Source: Thiocapsa bogorovii (GTDB lineage: Bacteria; Pseudomonadota; Gammaproteobacteria; Chromatiales; Chromatiaceae). Taken from it: DNA of 64,000 nucleotides. The number at the start of each line of letters is the position of its first letter. Position 1 is the stretch's first letter. The notes beneath the pieces are model-generated. The model was given only the letters and a program-made list of their open reading frames with translations. It ran no database searches and had not been told where the DNA came from. Below are positions 39,179-48,978 of the stretch, one piece after another. Both the position numbers and the translations under genes were made by a program. The stretch is taken from NCBI RefSeq assembly GCF_021228795.1, contig NZ_CP089309.1:558001-622000 (forward strand), given 5' to 3'.

Positions 39179-39366
39179 TCATTCCGGCGAGTCGGTATCT
39201 GTATTCGGCGCGGCTCGGGAACCCGCGAGACACGGGTGCAGTATACGCATGCCCCGGCACACTCGATGGAAATCCATCGCAGACGGGCTCGACGACGCTG
39301 AAGGGCGCGATCTCCCGCAGTCCCATGCGCGGCTAGGATGGCCGCGACGAGCGGATACGGGTGAAC

Positions 39367-39383
39367 TGCAAGGTTTCCTTGCA
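39367..39383. promoter_or_regulatory. Palindrome upstream of hupS, candidate activator site
   Basis: TGCAAGG-TTT-CCTTGCA is a perfect inverted repeat about 100 bases upstream of the candidate -24/-12 promoter. That distance suits an NtrC-type activator such as HupR. Binding by HupR is inferred. Confidence 0.45.
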
Positions 39384-39479
39384 AGCCGTCACCGGAAATG
39401 CCTGAAAACTTTGCAGTTAGGATTGAGCGCATGCCCAAGAACACACCTAAAATACTGTTTTGATGGACTATAAAGCATG

Positions 39480-39495
39480 TGGTACAGCGATTGCG
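39480..39495 (+). promoter_or_regulatory. Candidate sigma-54 promoter of the hup operon
   Basis: TGGTACAGCGATTGCG matches the -24/-12 pattern TGGCAC-N5-TTGCW, with the invariant GG and GC at the right spacing. The expected transcript start would be about 50 bases before the hupS ATG. HupR in this cluster keeps the GAFTGA loop that contacts sigma-54, which supports the call. Confidence 0.55.
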
Positions 39496-39557
39496 TTGTA
39501 TCGCCTCGACCGTCCGGCTCCATTCAGGCGCCGACGCACAGCGGGGACGACAACCAG

Positions 39558-40640
39558 ATGCCAACCACCGAAACCTATTACGAGGTCATGCGGCGCCAGG
39601 GGATCACGCGCCGCAGCTTCCTCAAATTCTGCAGCCTGACGGCCACCGCGCTCGGGCTCGCGCCGACCTTCGCCGGGAAGATCGCGCACGCCATGGAGAC
39701 CAAGCCGCGGATTCCGGTCGTTTGGCTGCATGGGCTCGAATGCACCTGCTGCTCCGAGTCCTTTATCCGCTCCGCCCATCCGCTGGTGTCCGACGTGATC
39801 CTCTCCATGATCTCGCTCGATTACGACGATCTCATCATGGCGGCGGCCGGGCACCAGGCGGAGGCCATCCTGGAAGAGGTGCGCCACAAGCACGCCGGGA
39901 ACTACATCCTCGCCGTCGAGGGCAATCCGCCCCTCAACCAGGACGGGATGAGCTGCATCATCGGCGGGCGTCCCTTCCTCGAGCAGCTCCTGGAGATGGC
40001 CGACAGCTGCAAGGCGGTGATCTCCTGGGGCTCCTGCGCCTCATGGGGCTGCGTTCAAGCGGCCCGTCCCAATCCGACACGCGCGACCCCGGTTCACGAG
40101 GTCATCCGGGACAAACCCGTGATCAAGGTCCCGGGCTGTCCGCCAATCGCAGAGGTCATGACCGGGGTCCTGACCTACATCCTGACCTTCGATCGGCTGC
40201 CCGAGTTGGACCGCCAGGGTCGGCCGCTGATGTTCTACGGTCAGCGCATCCACGACAAGTGCTACCGACGACCGCACTTCGACGCCGGCCAGTTCGTCGA
40301 GTCATGGGACGACGAGGGTGCGCGGCGCGGCTACTGTCTTTACAAGGTCGGATGCAAGGGACCGACCACCTACAACGCCTGCTCGACGATCCGATGGAAC
40401 GGCGGGGTGTCCTTCCCGATCCAGTCCGGGCACGGCTGTATCGGCTGCTCCGAGGACGGTTTCTGGGACAAGGGCAGCTTCTATCAGCATGTCACCGACA
40501 CCCACGCCTTCGGTATCGAGGCCAATGCGGACCGCACCGGCATCGCCGTCGCCACCGGCGTGGGCGCCGCCATCGCGGCGCACGCCGCGGTCAGCGTCGT
40601 CAAACGCGTTCAACAGAAGAAGGAAGAGGACCAGTCATGA
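39558..40640 (+). CDS. hupS: Uptake [NiFe] hydrogenase small subunit
   Basis: The 360-residue precursor has a twin-arginine signal ([20 protein letters not shown]) and the Fe-S cluster cysteines of group 1 hydrogenases: [27 protein letters not shown], then [21 protein letters not shown] and [15 protein letters not shown]-terminal hydrophobic stretch ([21 protein letters not shown]) anchors it. It passes electrons from the NiFe site to cytochrome b (HupC). ATG 39558 gives the known [14 protein letters not shown] start; the frame from 39477 is too long. It overlaps hupL by four bases. Confidence 0.97.
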   Translation: MPTTETYYEVMRRQGITRRSFLKFCSLTATALGLAPTFAGKIAHAMETKPRIPVVWLHGLECTCCSESFIRSAHPLVSDVILSMISLDYDDLIMAAAGHQAEAILEEVRHKHAGNYILAVEGNPPLNQDGMSCIIGGRPFLEQLLEMADSCKAVISWGSCASWGCVQAARPNPTRATPVHEVIRDKPVIKVPGCPPIAEVMTGVLTYILTFDRLPELDRQGRPLMFYGQRIHDKCYRRPHFDAGQFVESWDDEGARRGYCLYKVGCKGPTTYNACSTIRWNGGVSFPIQSGHGCIGCSEDGFWDKGSFYQHVTDTHAFGIEANADRTGIAVATGVGAAIAAHAAVSVVKRVQQKKEEDQS

Positions 40641-42427
40641 GCGTCACCACGGCCAACGGCTTCGAGCTCGATACCGCCGGGCGACGCCTCGTCGTCGACC
40701 CGGTCACCCGCATCGAGGGGCACCTGCGCTGCGAGGTGAATCTCGACGAGAACAATGTGATCCGCAACGCGGTCAGCACCGGGACCATGTGGCGCGGACT
40801 CGAGGTCATCCTGCGCGGCCGCGATCCGCGCGACGCCTGGGCCTTCACGGAGAGGATTTGCGGCGTCTGCACCGGGACCCATGCCCTGACCTCGGTGCGC
40901 GCAGTCGAGGATGCACTCGGGATCCCGATCCCGGAGAACGCCAACTCCATCCGCAACATCATGCAGCTCACGCTCCAGGCACACGATCACCTGGTGCACT
41001 TCTATCATCTGCATGCGCTGGATTGGGTGGACGTGGTCTCCGCACTCGGGGCCGATCCCAAGGCGACGAGCGCACTCGCGCAGAGCATCAGCGACTGGCC
41101 CAAGTCCTCCCCGGGCTATTTCCGAGATGTTCAGAATCGGCTCAAGCGCTTCGTGGAGTCGGGTCAGCTGGGACCCTTCATGAACGGCTACTGGGGCAGC
41201 CCGGCCTACAAGTTGCCGCCCGAAGCCAACCTCATGGCGGTCACGCACTATCTGGAGGCGCTCGATTTCCAAAAAGAGATCGTCAAGATCCACACCGTCT
41301 ACGGCGGCAAGAACCCGCACCCGAACTGGCTGGTCGGCGGGATGCCCTGCGCCATCAACGTGGACGGCACGGGCGCGGTCGGCGCGATCAACATGGAGCG
41401 GCTGAACCTGGTCAGCAGCATCATCGACCAGACCATCGCGTTCATCGACAAGGTCTATATTCCGGACCTGATCGCGATCGCCTCTTTCTATAAAGACTGG
41501 ACCTACGGGGGCGGACTGAGCAGTCAGGCGGTGATGTCCTACGGGGACATTCCGGATCATGCCAACGACATGTCCTCGAAGAATCTGCTCCTGCCGCGCG
41601 GGGCCATCATCAACGGCAATCTCAACGAGATCCACGAGATCGATCTGCGCAACCCCGAGGAGATCCAGGAGTTTGTCGACCACTCCTGGTTCAGCTACAA
41701 AGACGAGACGCGTGGCCTCCATCCCTGGGACGGGGTCACCGAGCCCAATTTCGTGCTGGGGCCCAACGCCGTCGGCAGCCGCACCCGGATCGAGGCGCTC
41801 GACGAGCAGGCCAAGTATTCCTGGATCAAGGCCCCGCGGTGGCGCGGCCATGCGATGGAGGTCGGTCCGCTGGCGCGCTACGTCATCGGCTACGCCAAGG
41901 GCATCCCCGAGTTCAAGGAACCGGTCGACAAGGTGCTGACCGATCTCGGACTGCCGCTCGAGGCGATTTTCTCGACCCTCGGGCGCACTGCCGCACGTGG
42001 CCTCGAGGCCTCCTGGGCGGCCCACAAGATGCGCTATTTCCAGGACAAGCTGGTCGCCAACATCAGGGCCGGCGACACCGCAACCGCCAACGTCGACAAC
42101 TGGGATCCCAAAACCTGGCCGAAGGAGGCGCGTGGTGTGGGCACGACCGAGGCCCCGCGCGGCGCGCTCGGACACTGGATCGTCATCAAGGACGGCAAGA
42201 TCGACAACTACCAGGCCGTCGTTCCGACGACCTGGAACGGCTCGCCGCGCGACCCCGCCGGGAACATCGGTGCCTTCGAGGCCTCGCTGCTGAACACGCC
42301 GCTGGCCAAGGCGGACGAGCCATTGGAGATCCTGCGGACCCTTCACAGCTTCGATCCATGTTTGGCCTGTGCGACACACATCATGGGGCCTGACGGGGAG
42401 GAGCTCACTCGCATCAAGGTCCGCTGA
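40637..42427 (+). CDS. hupL: Uptake [NiFe] hydrogenase large subunit
   Basis: The 596-residue subunit carries the NiFe site ligands: [12 protein letters not shown] near the N-terminus and DPCLACATH near the C-terminus. The C-terminal extension after that His ([15 protein letters not shown]) is the peptide removed by the HupD protease during maturation. It oxidises H2 at the periplasmic face after export with HupS. ATG 40637 overlaps the hupS stop (ATGA). A longer open frame back to 39479 lies over hupS in another frame and is not coding. A family 2 repeat begins at the third base of its stop codon. Confidence 0.98.
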   Translation: MSVTTANGFELDTAGRRLVVDPVTRIEGHLRCEVNLDENNVIRNAVSTGTMWRGLEVILRGRDPRDAWAFTERICGVCTGTHALTSVRAVEDALGIPIPENANSIRNIMQLTLQAHDHLVHFYHLHALDWVDVVSALGADPKATSALAQSISDWPKSSPGYFRDVQNRLKRFVESGQLGPFMNGYWGSPAYKLPPEANLMAVTHYLEALDFQKEIVKIHTVYGGKNPHPNWLVGGMPCAINVDGTGAVGAINMERLNLVSSIIDQTIAFIDKVYIPDLIAIASFYKDWTYGGGLSSQAVMSYGDIPDHANDMSSKNLLLPRGAIINGNLNEIHEIDLRNPEEIQEFVDHSWFSYKDETRGLHPWDGVTEPNFVLGPNAVGSRTRIEALDEQAKYSWIKAPRWRGHAMEVGPLARYVIGYAKGIPEFKEPVDKVLTDLGLPLEAIFSTLGRTAARGLEASWAAHKMRYFQDKLVANIRAGDTATANVDNWDPKTWPKEARGVGTTEAPRGALGHWIVIKDGKIDNYQAVVPTTWNGSPRDPAGNIGAFEASLLNTPLAKADEPLEILRTLHSFDPCLACATHIMGPDGEELTRIKVR

Positions 42428-42508
42428 AACGCGTCTCGAGGTCGCTTGACGGCCTCGGGGTAAGTTTGGCCTCGACACCGCATGCGGACCTGGCGGGGAC
42501 GCGTTTCA
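42427..42508. repeat. Family 2 inverted-repeat unit between hupL and hupC
   Basis: 82 bp bounded by AAACGCGTC and GACGCGTTT. It starts with the last base of the hupL TGA. A run of seven T lies about 10 bases beyond it (42517-42525 region), so the folded RNA could slow or end transcription before hupC. Confidence 0.75.
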
Positions 42509-42652
42509 GGTGATTATTTTTTTGTGAGAGAAGGGGATCAACGGGGTTTGCATGCTCGCGAGACCGTTCCTGCGATGTCGCGAGCTGCGTCGCGCCTCGC
42601 GCCGGGTGCGCCGACAGCCGAGATCCGCCTGACCAACATCCGGGACAACGCC

Positions 42653-43345
42653 ATGAACACCAGCCTTCCCAACGTCAAACAGACCGCGGTCTATGTCTAT
42701 CAGGCGCCGCTGCGAGCCTGGCATTGGATCAATGCACTCTCGATCACGATCCTGGCCATCACCGGCTACCTCATCGGCAGCCCGCTTCCGACATTGCCCG
42801 GAGAGGCGAGCGATCACTATGTCATGGGTTATATCCGATTTGCGCACTTCGCCGCGGCCTATGTCTTCGTGATTGCCTTCATCTTCCGGATCTATTGGGC
42901 ATTCGTCGGCAATCGCTATTCTCACCAATTGTTCACCCTGCCCTTCTGGCGTGCGAGCTTCTGGCATGAGCTGATTCACGAGGTCCGCTGGTATGCCTTC
43001 AAGGAGACCGAGCCCGCGAAATATATCGGCCACAATCCGCTGGCTCACCTCTTCATGGTGGTCATCATCACCGTCGGCGGTTTGGTGATGATCGTCACCG
43101 GCTTCGCTCTCTATTCCGAGCAGACCGGCCTCGGCACTTGGCAAGACCAGCTGTTCGGCTGGGTCATCCCCTTCGTCGGTCAGAGTCAGGACGTGCGTAT
43201 GTGGCACCACTGGGGCATGTGGGTCATCGTGATCTTCGTGATGCTGCACGTCTATACGGCGATTCGCGAGGACATCATGTCGCGTCAGAGTCTGATCAGC
43301 ACAATGGTCAGCGGCTGGCGGATGTTCAAGGACGATCGGCCATGA
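42653..43345 (+). CDS. hupC: Hydrogenase cytochrome b subunit
   Basis: The 230-residue membrane protein has four helices and the heme b histidines typical of HupC/HyaC (APLRAWHWINALSITILA, YIRFAHFAAAYVFVIAFIFRIY, NPLAHLFMVVIITVGGLVM, MWHHWGMWVIVIFVMLHVYTA). It accepts electrons from HupS and reduces quinone. ATG 42653 gives the conserved MNTSLPNVKQTAVYVYQAP start. The upstream 225 bases hold a repeat unit and an AT-rich patch, an unusual gap within a hup operon. It overlaps hupD by four bases. Confidence 0.96.
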   Translation: MNTSLPNVKQTAVYVYQAPLRAWHWINALSITILAITGYLIGSPLPTLPGEASDHYVMGYIRFAHFAAAYVFVIAFIFRIYWAFVGNRYSHQLFTLPFWRASFWHELIHEVRWYAFKETEPAKYIGHNPLAHLFMVVIITVGGLVMIVTGFALYSEQTGLGTWQDQLFGWVIPFVGQSQDVRMWHHWGMWVIVIFVMLHVYTAIREDIMSRQSLISTMVSGWRMFKDDRP

Positions 43346-44052
43346 GCCCCGTTGGCATGAGCCCCGACGCGACGGGGCCTGAGTCGATGCGATCCGATCC
43401 GGAGATCCTTGTCCTCGGCATCGGCAATCTCCTCTGGGCCGACGAAGGCTTCGGCGTGCGCGCGGTGGAGGCCCTTCAAAGACACTGGGTGATGTCGTCC
43501 AACGTGCAGCTGCTCGACGGCGGGACACAGGGGATCTACCTGGTTGATCGGGTGCGCAAGGCCGATGTACTGGTGGTCTTCGACGCGGTCGACTACGGGC
43601 TGCCGCCGGGCACCATGAAGCGGGTCGAGGACGACGAGGTGCCGCGCTTCCTCGGTGCCAAGAAGATGAGCCTGCACCAAACCGGCTTTCAGGAGGTGCT
43701 CGCGCTTGCCGCCATGCTCGGCGACTATCCGAAGCATCTCCTCCTGATCGGCGTTCAGCCTGTCGAGTTGGATGACTTCGGCGGTAGCCTCCGCCCGCAG
43801 ATCAAGGAGCGGATCACCCCGGCGATCGAGATGGCATTGGAGTATCTGGCGCAGTTCGGTGTCGTCGCGCGGCGGCGAGAGGATTCGACTGTCGACTCCC
43901 CTCATCTGCCACACCCGTCGCTCGATTTGATCGCGTACGAATCCGGCCGACCGGGACCCGAGATCGCCTGCCGCATCGGCGACGAGCGCGTCCTGACGAG
44001 CCTGTCCGCCCGGACCGTCCAACCCGGAAATCCACACGGAGATCGTCAATGA
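43342..44052 (+). CDS. hupD: Hydrogenase maturation endopeptidase
   Basis: The 236-residue HupD/HyaD protease removes the C-terminal peptide of HupL after nickel insertion. Signature segments are ILVLGIGNLLWADEGFGVRAVE, LLDGGTQGIYLVD and VVFDAVDYG, with the metal-binding Glu, Asp and His (KKMSLHQTGFQEVL). The ATG at 43342 overlaps the hupC stop; internal ATGs at 43357 and 43387 would remove a 5-15 residue leader. A C-terminal tail of about 40 residues after VVARRRED is longer than usual. It overlaps hupH by four bases. Confidence 0.95.
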   Translation: MSPVGMSPDATGPESMRSDPEILVLGIGNLLWADEGFGVRAVEALQRHWVMSSNVQLLDGGTQGIYLVDRVRKADVLVVFDAVDYGLPPGTMKRVEDDEVPRFLGAKKMSLHQTGFQEVLALAAMLGDYPKHLLLIGVQPVELDDFGGSLRPQIKERITPAIEMALEYLAQFGVVARRREDSTVDSPHLPHPSLDLIAYESGRPGPEIACRIGDERVLTSLSARTVQPGNPHGDRQ

Positions 44053-44909
44053 CCACACCGATAGACCTCACCGAGACGCGGCGGATGCCGGGAACGACCT
44101 TCAGTGTCGTGGTCGACGACGGCCCTGACTATCTCTCGATGCCCAAGGGGATGGCGACCTATCAAGCCCCGCTGCTGCCCGAGCCGGAGTTGCTCGAGGG
44201 CTGCACGGCCGGACTGGAGCTGTTGCGGCAACTGCAAAGGTCCCTGTCGCGACATCGCGTCGGCCGGCCGGCCGATGTCCTGGATCTGGGCCCACTCGAC
44301 CTCGTGAATCGCCGGCTTGTCGACCAGACCCTCGGCGAGGGCGAGGTCAGCGTGATTGAGCAGGGTCTGCAAGGAACCCGCGCGCAGGAAACACGCCTGG
44401 CCGGGGTCTGGCGGCTAGAGGTTCCCGCCTCGGGCGACTGCGCGGGACGCGAACTGATCGAGGTGGCGGAGATCCCTCGCTTCGTGCGGGAGAGCGCCTT
44501 TATCGGCACAATCGAGACGATCGGACCCGTCGCCGATCTCGCGGACGGTGTCATGAACGCGCCGGCGCTGATCGCCGAGATCGAGGCCAAGGTCGCCGAA
44601 TGGCGTCCCGGGGACTCGGCCCACATCATCAATCTGACCTTGCTCCCCATGACGGAGCAGGATCACGCCTATCTCGACGAGCGCCTCGGCCGAGGGCACG
44701 TGACCATCCTCTCGCGCGGCTACGGGAGTTGTCGGATCGTCGCGAGCGGCATTCGACAGGTCTGGTGGGTGCAGCACTTCAACTCCGACGATCGTCTCAT
44801 CCTGAGCACACTCGAGGTCACGGATGTCCCGATCGCCGCGCTCGCTGCACAGGAGGACATCGACGACAGCCGCGACCGGTTGGCGGAGATTCTGGAGGCA
44901 TTGGGTTGA
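44049..44909 (+). CDS. hupH: Hydrogenase accessory protein HupH/HyaF
   Basis: The 286-residue protein belongs to the HupH/HyaF family (conserved C-terminal half: SAHIINLTLLPMTEQDHAYL, GHVTILSRGYGSCRIVASGI, VWWVQHFNSDDRLILSTLEV). The family helps assemble or protect the hydrogenase small subunit and its Fe-S clusters, especially in air. It overlaps both neighbours (ATGA with hupD, TTGA with hupI). Confidence 0.95.
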   Translation: MTTPIDLTETRRMPGTTFSVVVDDGPDYLSMPKGMATYQAPLLPEPELLEGCTAGLELLRQLQRSLSRHRVGRPADVLDLGPLDLVNRRLVDQTLGEGEVSVIEQGLQGTRAQETRLAGVWRLEVPASGDCAGRELIEVAEIPRFVRESAFIGTIETIGPVADLADGVMNAPALIAEIEAKVAEWRPGDSAHIINLTLLPMTEQDHAYLDERLGRGHVTILSRGYGSCRIVASGIRQVWWVQHFNSDDRLILSTLEVTDVPIAALAAQEDIDDSRDRLAEILEALG

Positions 44910-45133
44910 ATCCTAGCCGAGGCATCGACGGGCCGGATAGGGATCCCGTTGATGATGGTGAACGCGACGGCGATCCGCGCATGGAATGCCGGATCTGCTG
45001 GTCCATCTATGACCCGGCCGCGGGAGATTCTGTCGGCGAGGTGCCGCCAGGCACCGCCTTCGACGGCCTTCCGGACGCTTGGCGATGCCCCCGTTGCGAC
45101 AGCGATAAGTCCTATTTTCTGCCCGTCACCTAA
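44906..45133 (+). CDS. hupI: Rubredoxin of the hup operon
   Basis: The protein carries one rubredoxin domain with the two Cys pairs MECRICWSIYDP and WRCPRCDSDKSYF, binding a single iron. Rubredoxins in hup operons work with HupH-type proteins in oxygen-tolerant maturation. I chose TTG at 44906 (75 residues) because GGAGG lies 8 bases upstream and it overlaps the hupH stop; an ATG at 44981 (50 residues) has no ribosome-binding site. The TAA stop is also the first three bases of a family 2 repeat. Confidence 0.9.
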   Translation: MNPSRGIDGPDRDPVDDGERDGDPRMECRICWSIYDPAAGDSVGEVPPGTAFDGLPDAWRCPRCDSDKSYFLPVT

Positions 45134-45324
45134 ACCGCGTCCAGAGCGAGATGCTCGCTTTCGGGGGAGCCGGACCCTTGTTGCGTCCCTGGCCCTTAGC
45201 GGGGACGCGGTTTAAACTTTTTATATCTTTTAATATCTTAAACCGCGCCGACTCCAACGCTCGTCAAGGCTGCCGGGGCCGATCCGATCCAAAAACATCC
45301 CATACATCGCTGGGCGCGGTTTAG
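45131..45324. repeat. Composite pair of family 2 units after hupI
   Basis: Unit A (45131-45215) is bounded by TAAACCGCGTCC and GGACGCGGTTTAA. Unit B (45238-45324) is bounded by TTAAACCGCGCC and GGCGCGGTTTAG. An AT-rich link of 22 bases with several T-runs joins them. The same A-link-B composite recurs at 62441-62633, with matching internal text such as GACTCCAACG. Unit A supplies the hupI stop codon. Confidence 0.88.
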
Positions 45325-45579
45325 TCCTGAAGGCCGGATCAGCGCAGTGCATCTCGACAGGCGAGCGCGTAACCTTCTGCCGGCGTCGATGCCGGGTGTC
45401 GAGGCGCACCGGCTTTGACGTTAACCCGATGCGGGAACCGGCGCGCGTCATCCGACCCGTACCACGATCACCGAGAGACCTTGCGCGCTAGGCTCCTTTC
45501 CGGTTCAAATCCAGGTCGAACCCTCATCGACCGCGACGGAATCCCCACCCGGAACGATGCCCAAACCCGAGACTCCGGC

Positions 45580-47022
45580 ATGAGCGCCGCCCGCCCGACC
45601 GTCCTGCTGGTCGACGACGAGCCGCTGTCGCTCGAGACCCTCACCCGGACGCTCGACGAGCCGTTCGAGGTCCTGACGGCGACCAGCGCCGCCGCCGCCG
45701 AGGAAATCCTCGCGGAGGAATGGGTCCAGGTCGTCGTCACCGATCAGCGGATGCCCGAGACCACCGGAGTGGAATTTCTCTCACGGGTCAGGGAGCGTTG
45801 GCCGGACGTCGTGCGCATCATCATCTCGGGCTACACGGATCCTGGAGACATCATCGACGGTATCAACCGCGCGGGCATCTATCAGTACATCACCAAACCC
45901 TGGCATCCCGACACTCTCCTGCTGACCGTCGGGAACGCCTGCCATCTTTATCGCCTCCAGCGCGAGCATGAGCTGCTCTCGCTCGAAACCCGCCTCACCG
46001 CCGCGACCCTGGAGCAGAAACTCGCCGCACACCGCGCGCGACTGAAACGGACCTTTCGGCTCGACGCCATCGTGCGCAGTCCCGGCGGCCCTCTCGACGC
46101 GGTGTGCGACCTGGTTGAACGTGTCGCACCCTACGACATCCCGGTGCTGTTGACCGGCGAGTCCGGCACCGGGAAGGAGCTCTTTGCGCGCGCCCTGCAC
46201 TACAACAGCCACCGAGCCGACAAGCCTTTCGTCGCGGAGAATTGCGGCGCCATGCCGGATCAACTCCTCGAGAGCGAGCTATTCGGCCACAAGAAAGGCG
46301 CCTTTACGGGCGCCGTGAACGATCGAATCGGTCTCTTCGAGCAGGCGGACGGCGGTACCATCTTTCTCGACGAGATCGGCGAGGTCTCGCGGGCGTTTCA
46401 GGTCAAACTGCTGCGGGTCCTGCAGGAAGGCGACGTGCGCCCGCTCGGAAGCAACCAGCGTCGCCGCGTCGACGTGCGTGTGGTGGCAGCCACGAATCGG
46501 TCGCTGGAGACCGAGATCGGCGAAGGCCGCTTTCGGGAGGATCTCTATTACAGGGTCGCCGCGGTGCGCCTGCATCTGCCGCCGCTGCGCGAACGCCCGG
46601 ACGACATCCCGGTGCTCGCACGTCATCACCTCGCGGCGGCCATGACGGCTTTCGGAAAGCCCGTGACAGGACTCAGCGACGATTTGATCGACCGCCTCCA
46701 ACGCTATCATTGGCCGGGAAACGTGCGGGAGCTGCAGAACGAAATCCAACGAATGCTGGTCATGTGCGACGGCAACCAGCTCGGAGCGGACTTGCTCGAT
46801 CCCGGCATCCCGGGTGCCGATTCGCGCTCCAGGCCCCCGATCCCGGAGCCGTTCCCGGGCCAAACCCTCAAGGCCCGAATCGAAGCCCTCGAGGCCGGCG
46901 TCCTCGTCGAGACACTCGAACGCAATCGCTGGAACAAGTCAAAGACGGCCGTCGAGCTCGGCCTGTCGCGCGTCGGCCTCAGTGCAAAGATCGAGCGTTA
47001 CGGGCTGGAGAAACCGCCGTAG
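45580..47022 (+). CDS. hupR: NtrC-type response regulator of hydrogenase genes
   Basis: The 480-residue regulator has a receiver domain with phosphoacceptor Asp55 ([10 protein letters not shown]) and Lys in YQYITKPW. The AAA+ domain has Walker A GESGTGKE and the sigma-54 contact loop [17 protein letters not shown]-terminal Fis-type helix-turn-helix follows ([20 protein letters not shown]). ATG 45580 gives [15 protein letters not shown]. It should activate hupS from the upstream palindrome and -24/-12 promoter. The partner kinase (HupT type) is not in the window. Confidence 0.95.
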   Translation: MSAARPTVLLVDDEPLSLETLTRTLDEPFEVLTATSAAAAEEILAEEWVQVVVTDQRMPETTGVEFLSRVRERWPDVVRIIISGYTDPGDIIDGINRAGIYQYITKPWHPDTLLLTVGNACHLYRLQREHELLSLETRLTAATLEQKLAAHRARLKRTFRLDAIVRSPGGPLDAVCDLVERVAPYDIPVLLTGESGTGKELFARALHYNSHRADKPFVAENCGAMPDQLLESELFGHKKGAFTGAVNDRIGLFEQADGGTIFLDEIGEVSRAFQVKLLRVLQEGDVRPLGSNQRRRVDVRVVAATNRSLETEIGEGRFREDLYYRVAAVRLHLPPLRERPDDIPVLARHHLAAAMTAFGKPVTGLSDDLIDRLQRYHWPGNVRELQNEIQRMLVMCDGNQLGADLLDPGIPGADSRSRPPIPEPFPGQTLKARIEALEAGVLVETLERNRWNKSKTAVELGLSRVGLSAKIERYGLEKPP

Positions 47023-47178
47023 AAGGCTCGACGCGATCCGCACTGAGAGACCGCCGGGCCGGTCGTAGAACCCGTCTCGAAGGTCTGCCCTGTCGCCCGC
47101 GAACGCTCGGCGTCAGCAAAGAAGGCATGCTTCGCCCTGGTGCGCGTCGGGCAGTTCACTGCCCGACGCCCGTCTCCG

Positions 47179-47340
47179 CTAATGCGTATGTGCCTTCATC
47201 ATCAGCTTCAGAATCTTTAGATTGATGACGATGAAGCGATAGAACTGCCAGACGAGCGATGTCCGCATGTATCGCGTGAAGCCTGTAGGCACCGGCGGAT
47301 AGTAAGCCTGTTGATAGGGCTCTCGGTTCTTGGCGGTCAT
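47179..47340 (-). CDS. 53-residue protein next to sulfide:quinone oxidoreductase
   Basis: A short frame reads MTAKNREPYQQAYYPPVPTG, then FTRYMRTSLVWQFYRFIVIN, ending LKILKLMMKAHTH. It has a proline/tyrosine-rich N-terminus and an amphipathic or weakly membrane-associating helix with basic residues. It lies 90 bases after the sqr gene on the same strand, so it is probably co-transcribed. I infer a membrane-associated partner or anchor for Sqr. GAAACACGTCC lies before the ATG, so no strong ribosome-binding site. I do not recognise the family. Confidence 0.6.
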   Translation of the reverse strand: MTAKNREPYQQAYYPPVPTGFTRYMRTSLVWQFYRFIVINLKILKLMMKAHTH

Positions 47341-47430
47341 GGACGTGTTTCCTCGACGATCTGAAGGTTGTTACCGAGCGCGCCCGGGGCTTTCGCCGCA
47401 TGCGCACCCGGGGCAGGCCTGCTCGGTCCA

Positions 47431-48888
47431 TCAATCGGGCAGCATCGACCAACCGGGCCTGAGCTTCGCCTGATAGATAAAGACGTGGTGCAGGATGTAT
47501 TTCATCCAATGCCCCGCCAAGCCGATCTCGCCGAAGGTCAGATCCATGTCGCGACCGTATTCCGGGTATTTGTCGTAGTCCGGCACCACCGGAAACACGG
47601 TCATGGTGGCTGCAGTCCCTTTGAAGATGTCCGATCCGGTCGAGGCCACGCAGGCCGCACCGATCTCGGCCATAGACGCCGTCTGCGTGGGAGCGGATGC
47701 ACCCTTGATCATGTCCCGAATGCTTGTGGCTACAGCCTTTCCGATCGCGGCTGACGGCATGCCCGTCCGTGGCGGCGTCGGGTTGATCGGGGTGCCGTTT
47801 GCGCTCTTCATGGGCTTGCTGATCAGGTGCGGGGGCGCAAAGGCGATCCCCACGGCGAACATGTTCTTGTACAGCGGGGTTTGATAGGTCTTCGGCCAGT
47901 CCTTCGGACCCCAATCCTCGTAGGGCTTCGGCTCGTAATCGGCGTCCACCTTCATGAAGCCGTTCGGCGCGAAGATCTTGCTCGTGATGTCCTCGCCGGA
48001 TTTGTCGAACGCCTTCAAGGGCTGTCCGGCAAACGGCGGGATCAGCATGGCGAAATCGAAGTCGATCTCGTGGAAGCTGCCGTCGAGCATTTCGTAGTGG
48101 ACCTTACCCGGCTCGACCTTCGAAACGGCCGCGCGCGTGATCCATTCCATGCCGCGCTCGACCATGAGCGATTCGGCGAAGACCTTGCCGTTCGTGACGT
48201 AGCCGCCGCGGTGGATATGCACGCCGCCCATGCCGAAGTCGCCGAGCTCGTACTCGTTGCTGATCCAGATCAGCCGCCCCTTATCGCGCACGCCGGCCTC
48301 GCGCAAGGCGTGGTCGACGTTGTAGATGTATTCGAAGGCTGCGCCCTGGCAGGTGCACATACCATGACCGGTGCCGACGACAAAGGTCTTGGTGGCGCCG
48401 GCCTTCATCTCCGCGATCATCTTCTGCAGATGTTCGTTGGCCTCCTTTGCATGGTCCGGGGTGCAGACCGAAAGGCTATGGCCGCCGTCCGGGCCGAGAC
48501 CCGGGGTCGCGCCGAAGTTCAGCTTCGGACCGGTCGCGTTGACCAAGTAGTCGTATTCGACCGCTTCGGTCTGACCGGCTCGCTCAGCGTCCGTGTACTC
48601 GATCGTGACATAAGGATCGTTATGCTCGGCACCACCCTCGGGATGGATCGAAACAGCACCCGCCTGGCGAAAATCGACACCGAGCTTCTTGTAGATGGGG
48701 GCCAGCTCGAAGGTCACCTGCTTCTCGGTCATCTCCCCGACGCCGACCCAGATGTTGGACGGGATCCAATTCCACTTCGGTTTGGGCGAAACGACGGTAA
48801 TCGAATGCGACTTGCCGAGCCATTTTCCGAGATATCGGGCAACCGTGTGCCCGGAGATTCCCGCTCCGAGGATAAGGATTCGTGCCAT
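47431..48888 (-). CDS. sqr: Sulfide:quinone oxidoreductase
   Basis: The 485-residue flavoprotein has an FAD-binding start (ARILILGAGISGHTVARYLG), a second dinucleotide region (YDYLVNATGPKLNFGATPGL), and redox-active Cys residues (TGHGMCTCQGAAFEY and IGAACVAST). A C-terminal amphipathic segment (WMKYILHHVFIYQAKLRPGW) would dock it to the membrane. It oxidises sulfide and reduces quinone. The length and C-terminal form suggest the SqrD-like long class rather than the short class. A 53-residue gene follows it and a SulP gene precedes it on the same strand, 90 bases away. Confidence 0.92.
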   Translation of the reverse strand: MARILILGAGISGHTVARYLGKWLGKSHSITVVSPKPKWNWIPSNIWVGVGEMTEKQVTFELAPIYKKLGVDFRQAGAVSIHPEGGAEHNDPYVTIEYTDAERAGQTEAVEYDYLVNATGPKLNFGATPGLGPDGGHSLSVCTPDHAKEANEHLQKMIAEMKAGATKTFVVGTGHGMCTCQGAAFEYIYNVDHALREAGVRDKGRLIWISNEYELGDFGMGGVHIHRGGYVTNGKVFAESLMVERGMEWITRAAVSKVEPGKVHYEMLDGSFHEIDFDFAMLIPPFAGQPLKAFDKSGEDITSKIFAPNGFMKVDADYEPKPYEDWGPKDWPKTYQTPLYKNMFAVGIAFAPPHLISKPMKSANGTPINPTPPRTGMPSAAIGKAVATSIRDMIKGASAPTQTASMAEIGAACVASTGSDIFKGTAATMTVFPVVPDYDKYPEYGRDMDLTFGEIGLAGHWMKYILHHVFIYQAKLRPGWSMLPD

Positions 48889-48978
48889 CTGTGCAGCCTC
48901 GTTATGGTGGTCAAGCCACGAACGCTAGCAAGACGGTCGAGACCTGACAAAGACCTGGATCAATGGAATCGACATCCG

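Noticed and set aside
39479-42427. 982-codon open frame that would fuse a long leader to HupL
   Set aside because: The leader is the wrong frame of hupS; the ATGA overlap at 40637 is the true start.
40610-42478. 622-codon open frame antisense to hupL
   Set aside because: HupL is unambiguous; the antisense product has no recognisable features.
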